From contig NC_059363.1 in NCBI RefSeq assembly GCF_019703515.2, forward strand, positions 2,850,317-2,914,316: a stretch of DNA of 64,000 nucleotides, read 5' to 3'. The position numbers and the translations under genes were made by a program. Source of the DNA: Myxocyprinus asiaticus (taxonomy: Eukaryota; Chordata; Actinopteri; Cypriniformes; Catostomidae). The notes beneath the pieces are model-generated. The model ran no database searches. It saw only the letters and a list, made by a program, of their open reading frames with translations, and was not told the DNA's origin. Shown here one piece after another: positions 36,150 through 46,610 of the stretch (positions are counted from its first letter, which is position 1; every line of letters starts with the position of its first letter).

Positions 36150-36349
36150 GGAGTGGTGGTGGCGTAGTGGGCTAAAGCACTGAACGGGTAATCAGAAGGC
36201 TGCTGGTTCGATCCCCACAGCCACCACCATTGTGTCCTTGAGCAAGGCACTTAACTCCAGGTTGCTCCAGAGGGATTGTCCCTGTAATAAGTGCACTGTA
36301 AGTCGCTTTGGATAAAAGTGTCTGCCAAATGCATAAATGTAAATGTAAC
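36150..36349 (+). mobile_element. tRNA-derived SINE with an L2-type tail
   Basis: The head has a tRNA-like A-box region (GTAGTGGGCTAAAGCAC) and a perfect B box (GGTTCGATCCC). The body has CCTTGAGCAAGGCACTTAAC. The tail is GTAAGTCGCTTTGGATAAAA, then GTCTGCCAAATG and TGTAA-type repeats. The tail is shared with the L2-type LINE at 54995-56305, whose machinery would move such SINEs. Confidence 0.9.
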
Positions 36350-36790
36350 ATAAACTGTGCTACTTGTACCACAGGAGGTAAGCAGATTTAATTTTGAATG
36401 TTACATTCTGTAAATTATGACTTTATTGTATTTCAATTATAAATAAACTCTTTCTCAATAAAGTTGCTTCATAATTGACCCTCGGAACTGTTAAAACCTG
36501 TAAAAGACGACAAAGCTTTGGTGTCTTTTCAAATTAAGCTACTTTGTTTTAAGTCATTTTCATCTACAGTGTTAATTGTTTTTATTTAAAAGTAAATCAT
36601 TGTATTAATAGCCTCTAAACATTAATAATGCTAAATAATATCTAGTATAATATCAGTTAAGAGGAACACATTTATTTGTTACATTTCTGATCACACTGTA
36701 TTCAGCAACTGTAGGTCAAAATTTCTGTTGCTGTGTGAGCTCCAGATTCTGAGTGAAATGTCCAGAGGGTGGCGTTGTATTTTTACTCGT
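36350..36790. other. AT-rich non-coding stretch
   Basis: Nothing recognised; AATAAA words at 36441-36446 and 36458-36463 have no associated gene. Confidence 0.35.
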
Positions 36791-36791
36791 A

Positions 36792-37482
36792 AAGCCCCGT
36801 ACACACATGTCGCTGGTCTCTGTCCTGTGAAGTCTCTAGTGGGCCACGTTATTGATGAACTGCACATCTGGCCATATCTTTTGAAAATATGATCACAGAT
36901 GAGGTATTTTGCTAGTAAAACTACAATTTCATTTTAATTTGACAAGAAATCAGTTTTCTTGTCCCTAAAAATGCACATTCTGCAGGGGAGAGTGTTTTAA
37001 TATGAACTGCAGCAGTGCTCAATGCATCATAATATTCATAAGACGAATGAACTACTTGGTTGAGGAGGGAGGGAGTGAGTGAGTGAGTGAGCGAGTGAGT
37101 GAGTGATACAAATCAAACTCACTCAGAAATTTATTTTCCACGCATCATTTTTTATTATGTCCATGTATGTGGTTACAGACGAATTATATAGAACAGTGAA
37201 ATCGCTCACAGAAACTTCTCTGTCTTGCCTGCAATCGACTCCATTATCTCACAGAAGATGGGTGACGTGAGCTCCACTGACACAGTCTTCCCTCCTATTG
37301 GATGTTGCTCCCGAAAGACACTTCTCATTTGCATCAAGTTAAACTTTTCTCAACTTTGTCGTGTCGCTCACCACACCCACATCTAGTTCGCTCGTATCGC
37401 CGGAAGTCACCAGCTCTCATTGTCAGTGAATGAGATGAGGTCGCTTTGTCGCTGGAAGTTGCTGCTTGTGTGTACAGGGCTT
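36792..37482. mobile_element. Non-autonomous DNA element with GCCCCGTACACACA ends
   Basis: The left tip AAGCCCCGTACACACATG and inverted right tip AAGCCCTGTACACACAAG match at 16 of 18 positions. Subterminal words GTCGCTGG and CCAGCGAC are also inverted. The interior has a GAGT microsatellite (37071-37105) and no transposase. I could not define the target duplication. Confidence 0.72.
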
Positions 37483-37699
37483 AAAGTATGTAATACAGTC
37501 AGCAGGAACGCATATTTTATTAACTCTACCCCTAACCCAAACCCCAACACTAGACCTTACCATCAATTAATGTAATTTGGGAGTGAAAATGCAACCTTTG
37601 AAATGTGCTCACCATTGTTTTACTTGCTAGTTTCTACTGCACCAGAACGTCATGGTTACTTGTGTAACCTCCGTTCCCTGATGGAGGGAACGAGACGTT

Positions 37700-37885
37700 G
37701 TGTCGATGTAGTGACAATAGGGGTCACTCTTGGGAGCCTGAGACACCTCTGGTCTTTGATAAAAGGCCAGTGAAAACTGGCGAGTGGTATTTGCATGCAA
37801 CTCCCCCGGACATACGGGTATAAAAGGAGCTGGCTTGCAACCACTCATTCAGGTTTTATGCTGAGGAGCCGATATAAGGTCCAGC
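37700..37885. repeat. DIRS inverted terminal repeat, left (3') copy
   Basis: It reads the same as the reverse complement of 42120-42300, for example GTGTCGATGTAGTGAC, GGGGTCACTCTTGGGAGCC and TCTGGTCTTTGATAAAAGGC. It contains TATAAAAG at 37820-37827, a possible TATA box. Confidence 0.88.
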
Positions 37886-37921
37886 CATTTCAGTGGGTAG
37901 TTCAGCATTGTGGCAGGTGGG

Positions 37922-38035
37922 ACACAACGTCTCGTTCCCTCCATCAGGGAATGGAGGTTACACAAGTAACCATGACATTCCCTATCTGTCACTCACTCGA
38001 CGTTGTGTCGATGTAGTGACTCTAAGGGTCCCTAT
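37922..38035. repeat. DIRS internal complementary region
   Basis: Bases 37922-37976 are the reverse complement of the element's left tip (37649-37702). Bases 37977-38035 are the reverse complement of its right tip (about 42275-42328). The join at about 37976 reproduces the two outer ends head to head, which is the expected template for the circular DIRS intermediate. Confidence 0.88.
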
Positions 38036-38300
38036 ACGTATATATTACGTGAACTGGCGGTGTGTGGTGGGCAGACTACTGTGTGCCTCATAGCCAGCAC
38101 ACCAGGTCACCTCCCCCAACATAGTTATGAGTGTCGAACGGCCCTTTCTGGGGATAAGTCGACTACCCAAGAGATAGAGACAGGCTTAACCCAGTCGTGG
38201 CCTCTTTTCCCCTCCTCTTTTTTCCACTCCCTAAAAAAGAAGGGGGATTATCCGACTGGGCCGCCAGGTCTGCCCTGTCCCTGAGAAAGAAGGTCCTTCC

Positions 38301-38520
38301 TCAGGGGAATTCGCCGGGGGGAGCTGTCGTGAGGAGCATGAGGTCCGAGAACCACGTCTGGGTGGGCCAGTAGGGTGCTACCAGGATGACCTGCTCCTCG
38401 TCCTCCCTGACCTTGCACAGGGTCTGTGCAAGCAGTTTCACTGGGGGAAACGCATATTTGCGCAGGCCAGGGGGCCAGCTGTGCCGAGGGGAGCCTCGGT
38501 GAGGGCGTACCAGAGCGGGC
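38301..38520 (-). pseudogene. DIRS polymerase, C-terminal fragment in a shifted frame
   Basis: After a frameshift near 38450-38510 the protein homology resumes with KYAFPPVKLLAQTLCKVRED, then EEQVILVAPYWPTQTWF, the usual sequence after RNase H in fish DIRS elements. It runs into LRKDLLSQ in another frame near 38290-38270 and then leaves homology, which marks the 5' side of the recombinase deletion. Confidence 0.8.
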
Positions 38521-40375
38521 AGTGGGAGAATTCTTGGGAGACGAACAGATCCACCTGTGCCCATCCGAATTGACTCCAAATCAGCTGGACCACCTGAGGG
38601 TGGAGTCTCCACTCACCCCTGAGGGTAACCTGCCATGACAGCACGTCCGCTGTAGTGTTGAGGTTGCCCGGGATGTGAGTGGCTCGCAGCGACTTGAAGT
38701 GCTGCCGACTCCAGAGGAGGAGATGGCGGGTGAGTTGTGACATACAACGAGAGCGCAGACTGCCTTGGCGGTTGACATATGCTACCGTTGCCGTGTTGTC
38801 TGTCCGAACTAACACGTGCTTGCCCTGGATCAACGGCTGGAACCTCCGCAGAGCGTGCCAATTGCAAACAGCGCCCCAGCCCATTTTGGAAGCATCTGTC
38901 GTGACCACAACGTACCTGGAGACCAGTTCTAGAGGAACACCTGCCCGTAGAAATGAGAGGTCGGTCCAAGGGCTGAAAAGACGGTGACAGACCTGCGTGA
39001 TGACCACGCGATGTGTCCTGTGGCGCCATGCCCATCTCGGGACTCGAGTCTGGAGCCAGTGCTGAAGCGGTCTCATATGCATCAACCCGAGTGGGGTGGC
39101 CACCGCCGAGGATGCCATATGCCCCAGGAGCCTCTGAAAAAGTTTCAGTGGAACCGCTGTTTTCTGTTTGAACGCCTTCAAACAGGCCAGCACCGACTGG
39201 GCGCGCTCGTTCGTAAGGCGTGCCATCAAGGAGACTGAGTCCAACTCCAAACCGAGAAAAGAGATGCTCTGAACCGGGAGGAGCTTGCTCTTTTCCCAGT
39301 TGACCCGAAGCCCTTGTCGGCTGAGGTGTGAGAGCACCAGGTCCCTGTGTGCGCACAACTTGTCTCGAGAGTGAGCTAGGATTAGCCAGTCATCGAGATA
39401 ATTGAGAATGTGAATGCCAACCTCCCTTAACAGGGCAAGGGTAGCCTCTGCGACCTTCGTAAAGACGCGAGGAGACAGGGACAGGCCGAAAGGGAAGACT
39501 TTGTACTGGTACGCTTGACCCTCGAATGCAAACCGCAGGAAGGGTCTGTGTCGAGGAAGGATCGAGACGTGGAAGTACGCATCCTTCAGGTCTACCTCCG
39601 CAAACCAATCTTGATGCCGGACGCTCGCCAGAATGCGTTTTTGCGTCAGCATCTTGAACAGGAGTCTGTGTAAAGCCCGGTTCAGTACTCGCAGGTCCAA
39701 GATTGGCCGCAACCCACCGCCTTTTTTCGGTACGATGAAGTAGGGTCTGTAAAACCCTTTCTTCATCTCAGCAGGAGGGACAGGTTCTATCGCGCCCTTC
39801 CATAGGAGGGTAGCGATCTCCACACGCAAGGTGGCAGCGTTTTTGCTCTTGACCAAGGTGAAGTGAATACCGCTGAACCTGGGCGGGCGCCTGGCGAACT
39901 GAATCACATAGCCGAGTCGGACGGTCCGGATCAGCCATCGCGACGGATTGGAAAGCGCGAGCCACGCGTCCAATTTCCGCGCAAGGGGGACCAAGGGGTC
40001 AACGTAGTCGGACGTACCGGCAGATGGGGCCTCATGGCGGGGCGGAGCTCGAGGTGTCACACCACGTCGTGGCCGTGCTGAGTCTAGGGACATCGAAGCA
40101 CTTACCTGGCTCCTTGTGACCACCCCCGGAACAGCCTGGGATGGGGGAGGAAGAGGCCTGTCCTCGTAACCCGTGGAGACTGCCACATCGGGGGTGGCTG
40201 TGTGCCACAGCTGGGCGCTCAGGGGCGGAAAGGCCACCTCTGGAGCGCCAATCCTGCAAGAAAAAAACCCATGTACGGTAGTCGTGGTGATGACCGTACA
40301 CACCGGGTATGTGACCCAGGGAGGAAGGAAGCCGCTCTTTTGCTGAACTGTTGGGTACCGCAGCCACTTGGGCAT
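38438..40375 (-). pseudogene. DIRS1-like reverse transcriptase and RNase H
   Basis: This 645-codon frame encodes the polymerase that copies element RNA, followed by RNase H, which removes the RNA strand. Reverse transcriptase motifs are KKGFYRPYFIVPKKGGGLR (about 205-223), motif A EVDLKDAYFHV (D262), FPFGLSLSPRVF, and the YLDD box at 326-329. The segment SRQGLRVNWEKSKL follows. RNase H starts at VVVTTDASKMGWGAV (D494) and continues to VRTDNTATVAYVN (D526). Between them only about 20 residues are present, so the stretch that should carry the catalytic glutamate is deleted. The first 120 residues overlap the gag-like frame and may not be translated. The frame ends early after MRFPQ because of a frameshift. 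RNase H, at least, should be inactive. Confidence 0.9.
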
Positions 40376-41779
40376 GCGGCGAAATCAAACAAAAAGGCAA
40401 CAAAATATTTTCCGCCCGGCCCTCCACCGGGGGATGGAGTGGTCTTTTTACCAGCTCCAAGTGAGTGGTAAAAAGCTTCCTTCGTCCCTGAGTCTCCCGT
40501 CTCAGGGCGCTTTGAGGACCTCCGTGGGTTCTTAGGCGCCGGCTGTGAGACAGGTGGCATCTGCTTCCTGCGGTGGGCTCCACGCCAGGGCCGGGCCGAA
40601 GGGTCCGCAGGGGGATGCCCTTGGCAATGAGCAGACGGGGTGCGGGATCTTGTACTGTGCCAGGGCAGGATGTGCCGGATTGCCTCCGTAAGCTGCTTCA
40701 CCACCGAGAACTGCTGGGCAAAGTCCTCACCGAATAGGCCCGCCTGGGAAATGGGGCCAGCAAGGAACCATGTCTTGTCGGCCTCACCCATCTCGACCAG
40801 GTTGAGACAAAGGTGGCGCTCCTGGACCACTAGTGTGGCCATCGTCCGCCCGAGAGACCACGCCGTGACCTTCATCGCTCGGAGAGCGAGGTCGGTCGCC
40901 GAGCGCAGTTCCTGCATCAAATCTGGGGTGGAACTACCCTCGTGCTGTTCTTTCAACGCCTTGGATTGGTGGACCTGCAGGAGAGCCATGACATGCAGGG
41001 CAGAGGCGGCTTGTCCAGCAGCGCTGTAGGCTTTAGCCGTCAGGGACGATGTGAGCCTACAGGGCTTGGATGGGAGCTTAGGGCATCCGCGCCAGGTGGT
41101 GGCGCTCTGCGGGCATAGGTGCACCGCGATCGCCTTATCCACCGGGGGAATCACCATATAGCCCCTGGCCGCCCTGCCATCGAGGGTAGTGAGAGCGGGG
41201 GAACTGCGGAATCGGCCGGGCAGTAAAAGGTGCCTCCCACAACTTCGTCAGCTCCTCGTGCACTTCCGGGAAAAATGGCACTGGAGCGGGGCGTGGCTGC
41301 TTTGAGCGGTACCGCGAGCCCAGGAACCAATCATCAATCCGCTAGGGTTCAGGCGAGCGTGGAGGGTTCCACTCTAACCCGACACTCGCAGCTGCCCGGG
41401 AAAGCATGTCCGTCATTTCGGCATCGACCTGTGACTGGGCAATCGTCCCCGATGGGGGAAGCCCAGCTGAAGCTTCTGCGTCTGACTGGACAAGCCCGCT
41501 CTCCGATGCTGCGCTCGAGAGCTCATCATCTTTGCGGGCTCCGAACAAGAAGCCAGACTTGCCATGAGATGAGCCGGCGAACTCATCCGGAAGCCCAGTT
41601 GGGGCAGATGAGCATGCTGGGGAATGGGAGGTCCCAGTGCTAGCCGCTCTGGCCTCATACCCATAGGCAGAAGGACTGAGGTGGGGAGCCGCTGGGGTGG
41701 CTTGCTTTCTTACGAAAGCAAGCCGCGACCGCAACGTTGCCATGGTCATATTCTCGCAGTGAGAACATGAACTATCCAC
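40219..41779 (-). pseudogene. DIRS gag-like protein, interrupted
   Basis: This would be the RNA-binding structural protein of the element. The first part starts at MDSSCSHCENMTMATLRSRL (41779), passes through a Ser/Ala/Pro-rich, acidic region, and meets a stop codon at about 41344 just before IDDWFLGSRY. A frameshift near 41190 separates that segment from the long second part (41157-40219), which has AKAYSAAGQAASALHVMALL, TDLALRAMKVTAWSLGRTMA and GLFGEDFAQQFSVVKQLTEA. The last part is rich in basic residues and prolines. It overlaps the polymerase frame by about 150 bases. One stop and one frameshift make it non-functional. Confidence 0.82.
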
Positions 41780-42114
41780 AAACGCTGCCTCTGTGTGGGT
41801 CGCGCCCAGACAGGAAGACAGTGATCATGACCATCCGAAGTTGAGAGATAACGACTGCAACCAGGAATAACACACAATCGGAAAGGCATCTTTAAAAAGA
41901 CGCGTCTTTAAAAAGACGTTCCGTGTGTGCCGCTCTTTTAGAGAAATATATACTCTTTTAGAGGAGGAAAAGCTCTTTCAGAAAATATACTCTCTTGTTT
42001 TTCTGCCGAAGCGCCAAGGGACGTTCTCTGCAGTGCACCAGTGCAGAGGAGGGAGAAGCCGCTGAAATGCGCCGTCAGATCCAGCAGAGGTGAATGAACA
42101 GTAGTATTCAGCTC

Positions 42115-42328
42115 AATGAGCATGACCGTTCGGCTCCGAAGAGAAAATCTGAATGAGTGGTTGCATGCCAGCTCCTTTCATACCCGTATGTCCAGGGGAG
42201 TGGCATGCAAATACCACTCGCCAATTTTCATTGGCCTTTTATCAAAGACCAGAGGTGTCTCGGGCTCCCAAGAGTGACCCCTAGTGTCACTACATCGACA
42301 CAACGTCGAGTGAGTGACACATAGGGAA
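42115..42328. repeat. DIRS inverted terminal repeat, right (5') copy
   Basis: Inverted partner of 37700-37885, followed by the outer tip (GACACAACGTCGAGTGAGTG, then ACACATAGGGAA) that is repeated in the internal complementary region. As the 5' end on the minus strand it should hold the promoter. Confidence 0.85.
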
Positions 42329-44088
42329 CCCGTGTCTCGGAGGTTGCATGCACAATATGTTTAGATTTGAATTAATGCAGGTATCTGATTGATGATGACA
42401 CCTGTCAGTAATTCGGCAGCAACATGTCATTTTCCTTCATAATCATGGTGGGTCAATGAAGGAGAACACAAATATTACTGTCAAAAGATAAATAATAAAA
42501 AAAAGATATAGTCTGGCAGAGGATGCATAATTTGCAAAGAGGTAAACAACAAGGTCGCCTTTACAAACAAGATCATTCCTCAAAGAGAGACATTTTAGGG
42601 AAGTTGTTTTGCTGAACATTTTGCAGTTGTGGCACTAGGATATTTTTATGTTCATTTGTTGATCTGTTTTGAGTCTGTGTTGGGAATCTGAAGTGCCTTA
42701 TAAGAAAAAATGTCATGAAAAACTGCCAACGCTTCTTGCAAAATATTGCAGAATGCAATGATACAAATTCAGGAATGCAGACGCATCTAGCTACACAAGT
42801 TTGATCTCGTGCATTGTTTTGTTCCGAATGCATGCCAGACCACAATTCATAATGCAACGCAAGTATGTTGCATTCTCAGCGTTGCCACATGGGTTGCTAT
42901 AGCGAGCTTTTGCATAAACTATATTCTATGGTTTATCTTCCTCGTTGTTAAAATTTGTATTCAAGTACAACGACACATTTTGCATCCTCTCACATAAACC
43001 CCTTTGCAATCAAACTGCAACCACCTGTCATTACCACAGAAAATGTCAGGCTTACTTAAATTGCATAAGCATCATTATGAAAGTCAGCTGTTCCTCGAAA
43101 TTACATTGAAATATGCTTTATACGTTGTGTCTTTTGCCATTACAGTGCAGGCAGGGTCCAAAATTACCTTCTTTTTTTGTCATACCTTTCAATGCTAAAT
43201 TAATTCTTAACTGCCATGAAACTGGATTTTGCATTACATTAATTAATATATATAATTTTTTGTCCATATTATAATGACAGTTTTAGTTTGCTATGAATAT
43301 TCAGCAAAAAGTACAGGCAATAACGCGTTGCATTGAAATCTTTCACAGAAACATGAACACATCGTGATTTTGTTCCTCATATTTTCATTATGGTAGCTTG
43401 ATATGAGGAATATTTCACAAACAGTTTATTCAACATTACAGTTAACCGACAAATGGCAAGTAGCTCAGCTTTATTTACTCGCAAAAGCCAATTTAAAGAG
43501 CATTTGGAGCTTGAGGAGCATTAATTTTGTACACTGAGTGAAGGAATCTTTCTCCGTCTTCTGTGTTCCTTCCATACCCTCTTTTATTGACTTCCTATGT
43601 GTGCCCCTTTCCCATTGAGATTCGTTTTTAAATGTCACCTTGAAAACTCTAGTAATTATTCATGCCTGTTCCTTGAAAGTGCTGTTCCAATTGTTACTTT
43701 AACCTTTCTATTGCTGTGGATGTAGATGATATTACACACAGGGCACAGTGGTTTCCTGCACTGAAATTGTCCACATCACCACAATTAATTGCTTTTTTGG
43801 GCTGTTTATATACACTGAGGGAAAAGGACGCATGGCTATTGTTAGAACTGATGGAAAACAAAAGACAAATGGGTTTTGCGTCACACATACTGAATTTCAA
43901 TGTCATCTTGCTTGAGGAATCATTGCTCATATGCTAGCATGTTCATTAAAAAACACCATCAAAAAAAAGTCATCAACCAATGAACAAATGTCTGAAGATA
44001 CTTGTGCAGAATATAAATGCATCAGATGTGCGCAACATCAATGCATGAACTACATTTGACATTTTCTGGTGAAAATAAGAGTGTGTTT
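42329..44088. other. Non-coding stretch, nothing identified
   Basis: No exon, RNA gene or clear repeat supported. Several short frames have no recognisable domains. Confidence 0.35.
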
Positions 44089-44089
44089 G

Positions 44090-46610
44090 CTTGGGTGTTG
44101 CCAGGGCATTGCTAGTTGGTTACTATGGTGTTGGTTGGTGGTTGCAGGTGTGTTGCAGATGTTGCTAGGGTATTGTTAGCTGGTTCATAATGTGTTCAGG
44201 GTCATTGCTAGTAGGCAGTTGTAAGGGCATTTGCAAGGATGTTGCAAATGTTGCTAGTGCATTGGTAATTGGTTGCTAGAATATTGTTGGTAGTTGCAAG
44301 AGCATTGTAGATGTTGCTAGTGTATTGGTAAGTGGTTGCTAGGGTGTCCAAGGTGATTGCTAGGGTATGGAATAGTGGTTGCAAGGATGTTGCTATATCA
44401 TTTGTAAATGGTTGCTAGTGCGTTTTAGGTTGTTGTTAGCATATTGATTGGCTGTGGCAAAGATGTTGTAGATGTTTCTAGTGCAGTGGTAAGTGGTTGC
44501 TAGGGTGTTTATGGTGGTCGCTAGGGTATGAGTTGGTGATTGCAAGGGTGTTGCAGGTGTTGCTAGGACATTGTTCAGTGGTGGCTAGGGTATTCATGGT
44601 GGTTGCTAGAGTGTTGTTTGGCAGATGCAAGGGTGTTGCAGATGTTGCTAGGGTATTGATGGCTGGTTACGAAGGTGTTCAGGGTGGTCGCTAGGGTATT
44701 GGTAGGCAGTTATAAGGGTGTTTCAGATGTTGCTAGGGTGTTTACAGTGATCGCTAGGGTATTGATTGGCTGTTGCATGGATGTTACAAATGTTGCTAGT
44801 GCATTGGTAATTGGTTGCTAGAATATTGTTGGTGGTTGCAAGAGCATTGCAGATGTTGCTAGTGTGTTGGTAAGTGGTTGCTAGGGTGTTCAAGGTGATT
44901 GCTAGGGTATGGAATAGTGGTTGCAAGGATGTTGCTAGATCATTTGTAAATGGTTGCTAGTGTGTTTTAGGTTGTTGTTAGCATATTGATTGGCTGTGGG
45001 AAAGATGTTGCAGATGTTCCTAGTGCAGTGGTAAGTGGTTGCTAGGGTGTTTAGGGTGGTCGCTAGGGTATGAGTTGGCGATTGCAAGGGTGTTGCAGAT
45101 GTTGCTAGGACATTGTTCAGTGGTGGCTAGGGTATTCATGGTGGTTGCTCGAGTGTTGTTTGGCAGTTGCAAGGGTGTTGCAGATGTTGCTAGGGTATTG
45201 TTAGCTGGTTACGAAGGTGTTCAGGGTGGTCGCTAGGGTATTGGTAGGCAGTTATAAGGGTGTTTCAGATGTTGCTAGGGTGTTTACAGTGATCGCTAGG
45301 GTATTGATTGGCTGTTGCATGGATGTTACAAATGTTGCTAGTGCATTGGTAATTGGTTGCTAGAATATTGTTGGTGGTTGCAAGAGCATTGCAGATGTTG
45401 CTAGTGTGTTGGTAAGTGGTTGCTAGGGTGTTCAAGGTGATTGCTAGGGTATGGAATAGTGGTTGCAAGGATGTTGCTAGATCATTTGTAAATGGTTGCT
45501 AGTGTGTTTTAGGTTGTTGTTAGCATATTGATTGGCTGTGGGAAAGATGTTGCAGATGTTCCTAGTGCAGTGGTAAGTGGTTGCTAGGGTGTTTAGGGTG
45601 GTCGCTAGGGTATGAGTTGGCGATTGCAAGGGTGTTGCAGATGTTGCTAGGACATTGTTCAGTGGTGGCTAGGGTATTCATGGTGGTTGCTCGAGTGTTG
45701 TTTGGCAGTTGCAAGGGTGTTGCAGATGTTGCTAGGGTATTGTTAGCTGGTTACGAAGGTGTTCAGGGTGGTTGCTAGGGTATTGGTAGGCAGTTGTAAG
45801 GGTGTTTCAGATGTTGCTAGGGTGTTTACAGTGGTCGCTAGGGTATTGATCGACTGTTGCAAGGATGTTGCAGATGTTGCTAGTGCATTGGTAAGCGGTT
45901 GCTAGGTTGTTTAGGGTGGTTGCCAGGGTATGAGTTGGCGATTTTAAGAATGTTGCAGATGTTGCTAGGTGGTGATTGCTAGGGTGTTGAAAGGTGGTTG
46001 CATGGGTGTTGAACATGTTGCTAGGGTGTTCAGCGTGGTTGCTAGAGTGCTGCAGATGTTGCTAGGGCATTGCTAGGGGGTTACTAGGATGTTCAGGGTG
46101 GTTGCTTGGGTATTGGTTGGCGGTTACAAAGGTGTTGCAGATATTGCTAGGGCATTGTTAGGTGTTTGCTAGGGTATTAGTTGGTGGTTGTAAGGGTATT
46201 TTTGACAGTTGCACAGGTGTTGCAGATGTTGCTAGGGTGTCTAGGGTGGTCACTAAGATATTGGTTGGAGGTTGTAAGGATGTTGCAGATGTTGCTAGGG
46301 TATTGTTTGTAGTTGAAAAGGTGTTGCAGATGTTGATAATGCATTGTTAAGTAGTTGCAAGGGTGTTCAGGGTGGATGTTAGGGTGTTACAGATGTTTCT
46401 AGTGCAATGTTAGGTGATTGCTATTGTACTGGTTGGTGGATACACGTGTGTTGCAGGTGTTGATAGATGGTTGCTAGGGTGTCCTGGGTGGTTGCTTGGG
46501 CGTTTATAAGCGATTGCTAGGATATCATTGATGTTTTGCAAGCGTGTTGCTAGGTTGTTGTTAGGCAGTTGTTAGGGTGTTCTGGGTACTTGTTAGGGAA
46601 TTACTAAACA
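44090..46610. repeat. TG-rich minisatellite with a 542-bp higher-order repeat
   Basis: Short degenerate units of the type GTTGCTAGGGTGTT and GTTGCAAGGGTGTTGCAGAT fill 2.5 kb. A longer period of exactly 542 bases is visible: GTAATTGGTTGCTAGAATAT recurs 542 bases apart near 44.81 and 45.35 kb, with a less regular copy near 44.27 kb. The block from 44497 repeats at 45039 and 45581. The outer parts have only the short periodicity. The + strand is strongly G- and T-rich. Open frames inside are artefacts. Confidence 0.95.

Larger units (their letters stand above)
37649..42328 (-). mobile_element. DIRS1-like retrotransposon with inverted ends, recombinase deleted
   Basis: Read on the minus strand the order is 5' inverted end (42328 down), gag-like gene, reverse transcriptase with RNase H, then internal complementary region and 3' inverted end (to 37649). 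DIRS elements integrate through a circular intermediate and a tyrosine recombinase. Only about 270 bases separate the end of the polymerase from the complementary region, too little for that recombinase. No target duplication is seen, as expected for DIRS. All reading frames are broken, so this is a dead deletion derivative. Confidence 0.9.

Noticed and set aside
36155..36225. Considered as a tRNA gene because of the perfect B box
   Set aside because: It is the head of a SINE with the family body and tail.
38000..38300. Search for a tyrosine recombinase of the DIRS element
   Set aside because: The stretch is too short and no R-H-R-Y pattern is seen in any frame.
44497..46016. Repeated 65-69 codon frames on both strands
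   Set aside because: They recur every 542 bases with the minisatellite period.
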